A DNA stretch of 8,955 nucleotides, taken from NCBI GenBank assembly GCA_003151295.1, contig PLXD01000259.1, forward strand, positions 1 to 8,955, given 5' to 3'. A program made the position numbers and the translations under genes. A model generated the notes under the pieces. It worked only from the letters and a program-made list of their open reading frames with translations, did no database searches and was not told the DNA's origin. The DNA comes from Chitinophagaceae bacterium. Its GTDB lineage: Bacteria; Bacteroidota; Bacteroidia; Chitinophagales; Chitinophagaceae. Positions 1 to 5,678 of the stretch are shown here, in pieces; the first letter of the stretch is position 1; each line of letters opens with the position of its first letter.

Positions 1-565
1 TCACATGTGTCGGAAGGATATCTTTCAGAGGGAATATTTTGTCCTTATTCCCGTGGATATGGAAGGTTACCGGGGGTTGCCATTCATTGCGCCAGTTAAC
101 GATCTGTTCGATGGCCCAGCGCAGATAGTCGGGATGGACATTCTTCCTGAATTCATTGCATAAAGCGATCTCCTCCGCCGATTCGGCCCCCAGAAAGGTG
201 TTTTCCAGTAAACCCATCCATTCCACCGGCCTGGGAGGCATCAGTTTGTTTAGCTTGAGTTTGCCCGATAGCTTCATCCATTGCGGTAATTCCTGGTGCG
301 ATTTAACGCTTGAGACCAGGATCACTTTAGCGGTTGGAACGATCCTGGCTATTTCAATGGCCATCATGCCCCCGAAGGAGACTCCCATGATGACCGGGTT
401 ATTATAATGTATCTGATGGGCCATTCTGGCTGCGTAGCTTTCAATGGTCTCCTTGCTTTCCGGGATCAGCCACTGCATATAACGGAAGCAGGTATTGACC
501 AGCGAGAGCCTGGAAAAGATCCTTTCATCCGCCCCTAAACCACTAATACAATATACTTGCTTCAT
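1..565 (-). CDS. Alpha/beta hydrolase, partial (C-terminus beyond left edge)
   Basis: The first 188 residues of an alpha/beta-hydrolase-fold enzyme of unknown substrate are visible; the reading frame is open to base 1. The N-terminus reads MKQVYCISGLGADERIF, the first beta strand followed by a Gly-rich oxyanion-hole turn. The nucleophile elbow GVSFGG (G-x-S-x-G) puts the catalytic Ser at residue 63. HIHGNKDKIFP near residues 169-179 is the usual strand carrying the catalytic acid, probably Asp175. The catalytic His should lie just outside the window. There is no signal peptide, so it is likely cytoplasmic. The start at 565 is the only ATG that precedes the first strand. It lies 28 bp after the stop of the sigma-54 response regulator on the same strand, so the two are probably cotranscribed. 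Esterase, lipase or C-C hydrolase activity are all possible; the sequence does not decide. Confidence 0.85.
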   Translation of the reverse strand, partial: MKQVYCISGLGADERIFSRLSLVNTCFRYMQWLIPESKETIESYAARMAHQIHYNNPVIMGVSFGGMMAIEIARIVPTAKVILVSSVKSHQELPQWMKLSGKLKLNKLMPPRPVEWMGLLENTFLGAESAEEIALCNEFRKNVHPDYLRWAIEQIVNWRNEWQPPVTFHIHGNKDKIFPLKDILPTHV

Positions 566-593
566 ACGTAACGGTCAATTGCATGTCTGCAAC

Positions 594-1757
594 CTATTTC
601 CTGGGTAATACATAACTTTGTACATCTTCCTTGCTGATCGTCTTTCCGGAGAGGATGATCAGGCGCTCCACGACATTCCGCAACTCGCGGATATTCCCGG
701 TCCAGTTATGTTGCTGAAGAGCCTTGATGGCTTCCTCTTCGATTGCTTTTTTTGCGATGCCATAGTCGGCGCAGATATCCACCAGGAATTTGTCGACCAG
801 CAGGGGTATATCGTCATTCCGCTCATTCAGGGAGGGCACATGAATGATGATGACACTCAGGCGATGATACAGATCGATACGGAAATTCTTTTCATCTACT
901 TCCTTCAAAAGGTCTTTGTTGGTCGCGGCAATTACGCGTACATCCACATTGATATCTTTGTCTCCCCCTACCCGGGTGATCTTTCCTTCCTGGAGTGCCC
1001 GCAACACTTTTGCCTGCGCAGTCAGGCTCATATCCCCTATCTCGTCCAGGAACAAGGTGCCGCCGTTGGCCTGCTCGAATTTGCCAATACGCTGTTTCAC
1101 CGCGGAAGTAAAAGAACCTTTCTCATGCCCGAACAGCTCACTTTCTATCAATTCACTGGGAATGGCTGCACAATTGACTTCGATAAGAGCACCGCTTGCC
1201 CGATTACTCTTTTCGTGTACCCATCGTGCGACCAGTTCCTTCCCTACGCCGTTTTCCCCGGTGACTAGTATACGGGCATCCGTCGGAGCCACCTTTTCGA
1301 TCGTCTCCTTGATCTTTTGTATCGGGATGGAAGATCCCACCATTTCCTGCATCCGGCTCACTTTACGCTTCAGCACCTTTGTCTCCGCCACCAGGCTGGT
1401 CTTATCCATTCCATTCCGGATGGTGATCAGCAGCCTGTTGAGATCGGGCGGTTTGGAGATATAATCATAAGCCCCTTTTTTAACGGCTTCGACTGCCGTT
1501 TCAATAGTGCCGTGACCCGAGATCATGATGATGGGAATATCCGGGTTGGCTTCTTTAGCCCTTTCCAGAAATTCTATGCCGTCGATCTTCGGCATTTTAA
1601 TATCGCAGAGGATGACATCATATTCTTTTTCTTTGAATTTCTTTAGCCCCTCTTCCCCGTCCCCGGCCTCATCGATCTTATAGCCTTCATACGAGAGGAT
1701 TTCGCTCAAAGTTTTTCGGATCGCCTTTTCATCGTCTATAATCAGGATGTTCGACAT
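594..1757 (-). CDS. Sigma-54-dependent response regulator (NtrC-type) lacking a DNA-binding domain
   Basis: A 387-residue two-domain protein. Residues 1-115 form a receiver: acidic pair Asp8/Asp9, phospho-acceptor Asp52 in ILCDIKMP, Ser80 and Lys102. Residues about 138-365 form a sigma-54-interacting AAA+ domain: Walker A GENGVGKE (167-174), Walker B GGTLFLDE with Asp238/Glu239, and sensor II in GNIREL. The loop that contacts sigma-54, canonically GAFTGA, reads GSFTSA here (214-219). The protein stops about 28 residues after the AAA+ lid (ending YVLPRK), so the C-terminal Fis-type helix-turn-helix of classical NtrC proteins (usually about 450 residues or more) is absent. Phosphorylation should drive ATP-dependent opening of sigma-54 promoters. 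Without DNA binding it may act from solution, as is known for Helicobacter FlgR, or with a partner. An in-frame TTG 12 bp upstream would add MLNS, but the ATG directly precedes SNILIIDDE, the normal receiver start. It leads an operon with the hydrolase gene. Confidence 0.93.
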   Translation of the reverse strand: MSNILIIDDEKAIRKTLSEILSYEGYKIDEAGDGEEGLKKFKEKEYDVILCDIKMPKIDGIEFLERAKEANPDIPIIMISGHGTIETAVEAVKKGAYDYISKPPDLNRLLITIRNGMDKTSLVAETKVLKRKVSRMQEMVGSSIPIQKIKETIEKVAPTDARILVTGENGVGKELVARWVHEKSNRASGALIEVNCAAIPSELIESELFGHEKGSFTSAVKQRIGKFEQANGGTLFLDEIGDMSLTAQAKVLRALQEGKITRVGGDKDINVDVRVIAATNKDLLKEVDEKNFRIDLYHRLSVIIIHVPSLNERNDDIPLLVDKFLVDICADYGIAKKAIEEEAIKALQQHNWTGNIRELRNVVERLIILSGKTISKEDVQSYVLPRK

Positions 1758-1814
1758 GCTATTTAACAATATTTTGTTGTGGAATAATCATGGACAGGCA
1801 TCTCATCCAATTTA

Positions 1815-1881
1815 TGGTGTATACGACATATACTTACATACGGTTCCTACTTGTGTAAGTATATATACGATATATACACCA
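1815..1881. repeat. Long imperfect inverted repeat upstream of the sigma-54 regulator
   Basis: The left arm (1815-1838) begins TGGTGTATA and ends ATATACTTACA. The right arm (1854-1881) is its near reverse complement, carrying TGTAAGTATAT at its start and TATACACCA at its end. The outer 9 bp and inner 11 bp pair perfectly; the middle (4 versus 8 bases) does not. The spacer is 15 bases. The arms are very AT-rich, and no T-run beyond an arm suggests a terminator. The repeat lies in the probable leader of the regulator, just downstream of a -7-like box on the same strand, so an operator or leader RNA structure is possible. Confidence 0.7.
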
Positions 1882-1887
1882 AAAATA
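1880..1887 (-). promoter_or_regulatory. Possible -7 element for the sigma-54 regulator operon
   Basis: On the minus strand these bases read TATTTTTG, a perfect match to the Bacteroidota -7 consensus TAnnTTTG. I found no TTTG or TTG at the normal distance (about 17-23 bases) upstream, so support is partial. Transcription would begin inside the right arm of the inverted repeat and give a leader of roughly 115 bases. Confidence 0.3.
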
Positions 1888-1892
1888 GCGAT

Positions 1893-2082
1893 ATGAAACG
1901 GAACCTCCTCATAACAATTCTGCTGCCCTTATGCTGCAGCTGTCAATCACAGGGCCTGCGAGCCCGATAACTCACTTCTTCCGGCAGCCAGACCCTCACC
2001 CGGCAAGCCCGGGCAAGGCCCTGATTATACTCCCGAATGGACTTTTTACCCGTCCGACCTGCGAACCTGGACAAATTTCTAA
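1893..2082 (+). pseudogene. Possible small lipoprotein gene interrupted by a frame break
   Basis: An ATG at 1893 opens a 25-codon frame, MKRNLLITILLPLCCSC followed by QSQGLRAR and a stop (TAA at 1968-1970). This is a typical short lipoprotein signal peptide: two basic residues, a hydrophobic stretch, then a cysteine-rich lipobox-like end with Cys17 as the likely lipidated residue. The protein ends almost immediately. In the +1 frame the DNA stays open from 1921 to the TAA at 2080-2082 and encodes a protein-like tail, PDYTPEWTFYPSDLRTW. Joining the two would give a lipoprotein of about 63 residues, so one inserted base between about 1945 and 1967 (or a sequencing error) could explain the pattern. 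I do not recognise the family. The alternative is that neither piece is coding. Confidence 0.3.
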
Positions 2083-2129
2083 GTATTCTTCCCCGGTTTC
2101 CAGGTATTATGCCTGATTTCTAAGTATTC
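2075..2129. repeat. 14-bp direct repeat pair
   Basis: ATTTCTAAGTATTC occurs exactly at 2075-2088 and again at 2116-2129, 41 bp apart start to start. The first copy overlaps the putative stop of the broken lipoprotein frame; the second forms the left half of a hairpin at 2121-2136. It may be a small duplication or a scar; no function is evident. Confidence 0.75.
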
Positions 2130-2136
2130 GTACTTA
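2121..2136. repeat. Short hairpin with TTCG loop
   Basis: TAAGTA (2121-2126) and TACTTA (2131-2136) are perfect complements around a four-base TTCG loop. The stem is short and AT-rich and no T-run follows, so a terminator is unlikely. It could stabilise an RNA end or be an operator half-site pair. Confidence 0.5.
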
Positions 2137-2146
2137 TCCTACGTAA

Positions 2147-2174
2147 AAATGCCTTGCGAAGGATCAGGGCATTT
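2147..2174 (+). terminator. Stem-loop, possible weak terminator or leader element
   Basis: AAATGCCTTG (2147-2156) pairs with CAGGGCATTT (2165-2174) as a 10-bp stem with one G-T wobble and an 8-base loop. The following bases, ATTATCTTAG, contain only a broken T-run, so intrinsic termination would be weak. It lies between the putative lipoprotein fragment and the 45-residue membrane protein gene. Confidence 0.4.
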
Positions 2175-2238
2175 ATTATCTTAGTGGTGTCCAATCCTTT
2201 AAAAACCATTCAATTAATAATCCATAAAATAATCCCCT

Positions 2239-2376
2239 ATGCAGAAACAATTGGAGCTTAACGCTCTTCCTACCGGCAAAATATTTTTCAAACTGACTAT
2301 TATCGGTTGCTTTCTATTAGGCGCTTCTTATGTTTGCCTGATGCTGTTTAATTCGGCGCTGCATGCGCTGAAGTAA
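2239..2376 (+). CDS. Small single-helix membrane protein (45 residues)
   Basis: An ATG-to-TAA frame of 46 codons. The protein opens MQKQLELNALPTGKIFFK and continues with one hydrophobic segment, about residues 18-38, with Cys22 and Cys33, ending in SALHALK. The polar N-terminus and single helix predict an inner-membrane miniprotein. It has its own leader of about 60 bases after the preceding hairpin and a strong terminator 20 bp after its stop, so it looks like a monocistronic gene rather than a chance frame. I do not recognise a family, and no function can be assigned. Confidence 0.6.
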   Translation: MQKQLELNALPTGKIFFKLTIIGCFLLGASYVCLMLFNSALHALK

Positions 2377-2395
2377 GCGATGGCTTGGCACTGTA

Positions 2396-2441
2396 AAAAA
2401 TAATCCCGGAGTCTTTTCGTCAGAACTCCGGGATTATTTTT
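2396..2441. terminator. Strong bidirectional intrinsic terminator
   Basis: AAAAATAATCCCGGAGT (2396-2412) and its exact reverse complement (2425-2441) form a 17-bp perfect stem with a 12-base loop. The GC-rich core is flanked by A-run and T-run in both directions, so it can end the plus-strand miniprotein transcript and the minus-strand pdhB transcript, which converge here. Confidence 0.93.
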
Positions 2442-2483
2442 ATTATTTGGGCTTGAATGCTATTTCTTCTTTGGGTCGGGATA

Positions 2484-3470
2484 CTATTTCTTCAGGTACA
2501 TTACTTCTTTGACCAGCTTCACGGTCCTGGAGATATCCGGCAGGGCTAAATTAACCAGGTTGGGAGCATAGTGTAACGGAGCATCTGCGGAAGTGATTCG
2601 GCGGATCGGGGCATCCAGATAGTCAAATGCTTCTTTCTGAATACGATAGGCGATCTCGGATGAAATGGAGGCGAAAGGCCACTGTTCTTCGACGATCACG
2701 AGACGATTGGTCTTCTTCACGCTCTCCAGGATGGTATGCCAATCCAGGGGCCGGATCGTGCGAAGATCGATCACTTCGGCACTGATCCCTTCTTTTTCCA
2801 ATTCTGCTGCAGCTCCCATAGCCACTTTCATCATTTTATTGTAGGAGACGATGGTCACGTCGCGCCCCTGTTTCTTTACGTCGGCTTTTCCCAGTTCGAT
2901 ATAGTATTCTTCTTCGGGAACTTCGATCTTCTCCCCGTAGGCAACTTCGCTTTCCATGAAGATCACCGGATCTTCTTCGTAGCGGATCGCCTGCTTGAGC
3001 AGGCCTTTGGCATCATACCCATTGCTGGTAGACACCACTTTTAAACCCGGTATATTGGCAAAATAGCTTTCAAAGGCGGTGGAGTGCTGGGCTCCCAGTT
3101 GTCCGGCAGAGCCGTTGGGGCCGCGCAGAACGATCGGGCAACCGACCTGTCCGCCGCTCATGGCCAGCATTTTAGAAGCCGTATTCAGGATCTGGTCCAG
3201 GGCCAGGACGGCAAAATTCCAGGTCATGTATTCAACGATCGGGCGCAGACCATGCTGAGCAGCCCCTACCGCTATGGCCGTGAAACCCAGTTCGGAGATC
3301 GGGGTGTCTATCACCCGCTTGGGCCCGAATTCATCCAGCATTCCCTGGCTGACCTTATAAGCTCCATTATACTCGGCGACTTCTTCTCCCATCAAAAAAA
3401 CGCGATCATCGCGACGCATTTCTTCATTCATGGCTTCGCGCAACGCCTCCCTTAAAGCAATTTGTCTCAT
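2484..3470 (-). CDS. pdhB: Pyruvate dehydrogenase complex E1 component, beta subunit
   Basis: A 328-residue protein, full length for the family. With the alpha subunit it forms the thiamine-diphosphate-dependent E1 enzyme that decarboxylates pyruvate and acetylates the lipoyl arm of E2, in the cytoplasm. Family landmarks run in order: GEEVAEYNGAYKVSQG (about 28-43), whose Glu contacts the thiamine ring; TPISELGFTAIAVGAA; the core MTWNFAVLALDQILN; RGPNGSAGQLGAQHS; and the transketolase C-terminal domain with LRTIRPLDW and VEEQWP. The start ATG at 3470 gives MRQIALREAL, the usual N-terminus. No alpha-subunit gene is adjacent; pdhB here is a single-gene unit with its own promoter and terminator. 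Related E1 beta subunits for branched-chain 2-oxoacids share the fold, but the motif set and length fit pyruvate dehydrogenase best. Confidence 0.95.
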   Translation of the reverse strand: MRQIALREALREAMNEEMRRDDRVFLMGEEVAEYNGAYKVSQGMLDEFGPKRVIDTPISELGFTAIAVGAAQHGLRPIVEYMTWNFAVLALDQILNTASKMLAMSGGQVGCPIVLRGPNGSAGQLGAQHSTAFESYFANIPGLKVVSTSNGYDAKGLLKQAIRYEEDPVIFMESEVAYGEKIEVPEEEYYIELGKADVKKQGRDVTIVSYNKMMKVAMGAAAELEKEGISAEVIDLRTIRPLDWHTILESVKKTNRLVIVEEQWPFASISSEIAYRIQKEAFDYLDAPIRRITSADAPLHYAPNLVNLALPDISRTVKLVKEVMYLKK

Positions 3471-3536
3471 TCTTAGTAGTTTGTTTATTCGCCCTCAGGG
3501 CTTTTGGTCAAGATTCCTGTCGTCCATTATGAGACG

Positions 3537-3568
3537 CAAAATTATTGGTTGTAAGGGATATTATCAAA
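3537..3568 (-). promoter_or_regulatory. Bacteroidota-type promoter for pdhB
   Basis: On the minus strand TTTG (3568-3565) is followed after 20 bases by TAATTTTG (3544-3537), a full match to the Bacteroidota primary sigma-factor pattern TTTG / TAnnTTTG. Transcription should start near 3530, giving a pdhB leader of about 60 bases. Confidence 0.7.
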
Positions 3569-3641
3569 TAGAATCGGATAGCGGCATCAAAGGGGATGGC
3601 GAATCGAATAGCCCCCCGGCAGCTATTAGGCTTTATCTTTT

Positions 3642-3657
3642 TCTTATATATATAAGA
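3642..3657. repeat. 16-bp perfect AT-rich palindrome
   Basis: TCTTATATATATAAGA is its own reverse complement. It sits between the divergent pdhB and SRPBCC genes, upstream of both, where an operator would be expected; low complexity makes chance a fair alternative. Confidence 0.45.
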
Positions 3658-3666
3658 CCTAAAGAC

Positions 3667-3697
3667 GGGGATTTTGTAGTTTTTAAAAAAAATCCCC
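3667..3697. repeat. Inverted repeat GGGGATTTT / AAAATCCCC
   Basis: Nine-base perfect arms at 3667-3675 and 3689-3697 are separated by 13 bases. On the plus strand no T-run follows, so it is not a typical terminator. It lies about 80 bases ahead of the SRPBCC start and could be an operator or a leader hairpin. Confidence 0.5.
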
Positions 3698-3777
3698 TGC
3701 CTCCTGTCCGGTTTCTGCTGTTTCGTTTGACGTATATAGACACCTATCTCAATTTATTCACGCTCAAATCAGCGATC

Positions 3778-4206
3778 ATGTCAAAAACGATCACCCAGAC
3801 AGTTGTATTCAAGGATCATTCAGCGGTTGCACTATATAATCAGTACCTGAATCCTGCCGGCCATAGTGCCGCCATCGGTGCGCCTGTACGCATCAACAAA
3901 AAGCAGGGTTCGTCCTTTAGCGCCCATAATAAATATATTACCGGGAAAAATCTTCAATTGGTAGCCGGCAGGCTGATCGTGCAGAGCTGGAGGGGGTCGG
4001 ACTGGAAGAAAACGGACCTGGACTCTACGCTGGTTCTGCATTTTGAGCAAAAGGACAAAGATGCCTTGCTGCATATGGTGCATGTGAACGTCCCTGACGA
4101 CCAGTCCAAAGGGGTCGCAGGCGGATGGACAACCCATTACTGGACGCCCTGGAAGAAATATCTGTCACAAAAAAAGAAGAGCAAATCAATAGCGAACAAG
4201 CATTAA
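3778..4206 (+). CDS. SRPBCC-fold (AHSA1-like) protein
   Basis: A 142-residue cytoplasmic protein of the START-like SRPBCC superfamily, AHSA1-like branch. It opens SKTITQTVVFKDHSAVALYN, the usual first strand and helix. GAPVRINKKQGSSFSAHNKYITG and LVAGRLIVQSWRGSDW follow, the typical 'G-x-F ... I-x-G ... W-R' strands lining the cavity. The protein ends in the C-terminal helix GGWTTHYWTPWKKYL and a Lys-rich tail. Members bind hydrophobic ligands or act as stress or co-chaperone-like factors; no ligand can be read from the sequence. I chose the ATG at 3778 because it matches the family N-terminus; longer in-frame starts at 3430 or 3529 would run through the pdhB promoter. Its stop is 3 bp from the stop of the convergent kinase gene. 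Confidence 0.88.
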   Translation: MSKTITQTVVFKDHSAVALYNQYLNPAGHSAAIGAPVRINKKQGSSFSAHNKYITGKNLQLVAGRLIVQSWRGSDWKKTDLDSTLVLHFEQKDKDALLHMVHVNVPDDQSKGVAGGWTTHYWTPWKKYLSQKKKSKSIANKH

Positions 4207-4209
4207 AGC

Positions 4210-5667
4210 TTACCCGAGTGCTTTGTCGAATATTGTTATGAAGGTCGTCCCCTCCTCGGCATGGGAAAATACATCGATAGACCCTTTATGGGAGCGGATA
4301 ATATTCCAGGTAGCGGCAAGGCCCAGGCCGAAGCCGTTCTTTTTGGAAGTGAAATAGGGTTCGAAGATCCTCGAGAGGTTCTCTTCGGGGATACCGCTGC
4401 CGTTATCACGGATCATCACTTTATAAAAATCGGCTTCCTGAACAATGGAAATGATCAGGCGTCCGGACTCTTTGGGCATCGCCTCGATGGCGTTAATGAT
4501 TATATTCAGGAAGGCGATCTTGAGTTTTTCCACGTCTGCCATGATATGGCTCGCCTGCTCCGGATAGACGAGTTCCAACTGGATGCCATTTAGCGAGAGC
4601 CTGTCCGATGCTGCTGCCAGGCTTTTATCCAGGATCATCTGGAGAGAAGCCTTTTCCAGGGAGATTTCGCCCGGTCTGGCCAGGTCCAGCAGTTCGGAGA
4701 TCAGCACATCGATACGGTTACAGTTACGCATGATAATATCCAGGTAGATGCCGGCATCCCCGCCGACTCCTTCCCCGAGTTCAGGCTTCAGCTGTTCTAC
4801 GGATAAATTTTTATTGGTGAGGGGGTTCCTGACCTCATGGGCCAGCGTTCTTAACAGCAAGGCGGTAGACCTCAGTTTTTCAATCTGCAGGGTAGCCCTT
4901 TCGATCCTTTTTAAATTGGTGATATCATGGATGATACCTTGTATATAGGCTTCCCCGCTGGCATGTGTCTGTTGGGAAAGAGATAAGATACAGTTCTTTC
5001 TTTCTTTGGTGCGGGTCAGCAGTTCCACCTCCTGGTCATCATCCTCGCCGGTCCTCATCAACTGATCCTCCAGCAAAGGGATGGATTCCTGCCTGGCGAA
5101 CAAAGCATAAAGGCTCAATTGCAGCAATTCCTCCTTGCTGTATTTAAAGAATTCCGAGGTCGCACTGTTGACATCGCGAAAAACAAGATTCTCATCGGCC
5201 AGGAACACGGCATCCTTCGATTTTTCGAAGATGCTGTAGAATTTCCTTTCATTGGTCTTTATTGCCTTGAGCGAGGCGCTTCTTTTCAGGGAATAGCGGA
5301 TGCATCTTTCCAGTTTTTCCGTGTTTATCTCCGATTTCACCAGGTAGTCGACAGCGCCCGTTGTCATGGCCTTAACATCGATCTCCCGGCTATCGATGCC
5401 TGTAAGCAGGACGATGGGATCCTCACAACCGTTCCGGATGGCATCCCTTAGAAAGTCGAGCCCTGTCTTTTCGCCGAGAAGATAGTCCACGAAATAAATA
5501 TCGTATCCTTCCCCGAACATGCGATGCAGGGCGTCATCATAGTTATAGCACCAGTCGATCACGAAGTCTCGGTCGGGAATATCCTTCAGGCATCCATTGA
5601 TGATCATAAAATCATCTTCATCATCTTCTACGATCAATATACGAGTTGGCGGTTTTTGAGGGAACAT
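4210..5667 (-). CDS. Soluble REC-PAS-histidine kinase
   Basis: A 485-residue hybrid with the receiver at the N-terminus. Receiver (8-128): acidic cluster EDDEDD (14-19), phospho-acceptor Asp61 in YFVDYLLGEKTG, Thr89, Lys111. PAS domain, about 138-255, ending in the GIIHDITNLK exit strand. HisKA: LAHEVRNPL with phospho-acceptor His277. HATPase_c: N box IIINAIEAM (Asn392), G1 DNGSGIPE (Asp421), F box IFEPYFTSK, G2 GFGLGL (445-450). All catalytic residues are present. There is no transmembrane segment, so it should be cytoplasmic, with input coming from phosphorylation of its receiver and from the PAS domain. It is the last gene of the kinase operon, 11 bp after the stop of the upstream kinase, and ends 3 bp from the convergent SRPBCC gene. 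Its partner regulator is unknown; candidates in the window are the lone receiver at 7744 and the sigma-54 activator. Confidence 0.93.
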   Translation of the reverse strand: MFPQKPPTRILIVEDDEDDFMIINGCLKDIPDRDFVIDWCYNYDDALHRMFGEGYDIYFVDYLLGEKTGLDFLRDAIRNGCEDPIVLLTGIDSREIDVKAMTTGAVDYLVKSEINTEKLERCIRYSLKRSASLKAIKTNERKFYSIFEKSKDAVFLADENLVFRDVNSATSEFFKYSKEELLQLSLYALFARQESIPLLEDQLMRTGEDDDQEVELLTRTKERKNCILSLSQQTHASGEAYIQGIIHDITNLKRIERATLQIEKLRSTALLLRTLAHEVRNPLTNKNLSVEQLKPELGEGVGGDAGIYLDIIMRNCNRIDVLISELLDLARPGEISLEKASLQMILDKSLAAASDRLSLNGIQLELVYPEQASHIMADVEKLKIAFLNIIINAIEAMPKESGRLIISIVQEADFYKVMIRDNGSGIPEENLSRIFEPYFTSKKNGFGLGLAATWNIIRSHKGSIDVFSHAEEGTTFITIFDKALG

Positions 5668-5678
5668 AGCCCGGTTGG

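Larger units (their letters stand above)
1758..2238. other. Accessory gap between the sigma-54 regulator and the 45-residue membrane protein
   Basis: About 480 bases with no convincing intact gene. From left to right it holds the leader of the sigma-54 regulator, a long imperfect inverted repeat with a -7-like box, a possible broken lipoprotein gene (1893-2082), a 14-bp direct repeat, a small UUCG-type hairpin, and a 10-bp stem-loop before the leader of the small membrane protein. The density of repeats and the broken reading frame suggest decayed or rearranged DNA. Confidence 0.6.
3471..3777. other. Divergent intergenic region, pdhB / SRPBCC gene
   Basis: About 307 bases hold the pdhB promoter plus several symmetric elements: a 6-bp-arm stem (AATAGC...GCTATT near 3607-3627), a 16-bp palindrome and a G/C-capped hairpin. 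The plus-strand promoter of the SRPBCC gene is not clear; TTCGTTTG near 3722-3729 is a one-mismatch -7 candidate. The frame in phase with the SRPBCC gene stays open across this whole region, but the pdhB promoter and repeats lie in it, so I treat it as non-coding. Confidence 0.55.

Noticed and set aside
618..1464. Long plus-strand frames opposite the sigma-54 regulator
   Set aside because: They lie entirely antisense to a gene with full receiver and AAA+ motifs and encode no recognisable fold.
1931..2116. 61-residue plus-strand frame
   Set aside because: Pro-rich, composition-driven, and overlapping the better-supported lipoprotein-like frames; no motif.
3430..3777. N-terminal extension of the SRPBCC protein
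   Set aside because: The frame is open, but the extension overlaps the start of pdhB, its promoter and several palindromes, and family members begin at the MSKTITQ-type start.
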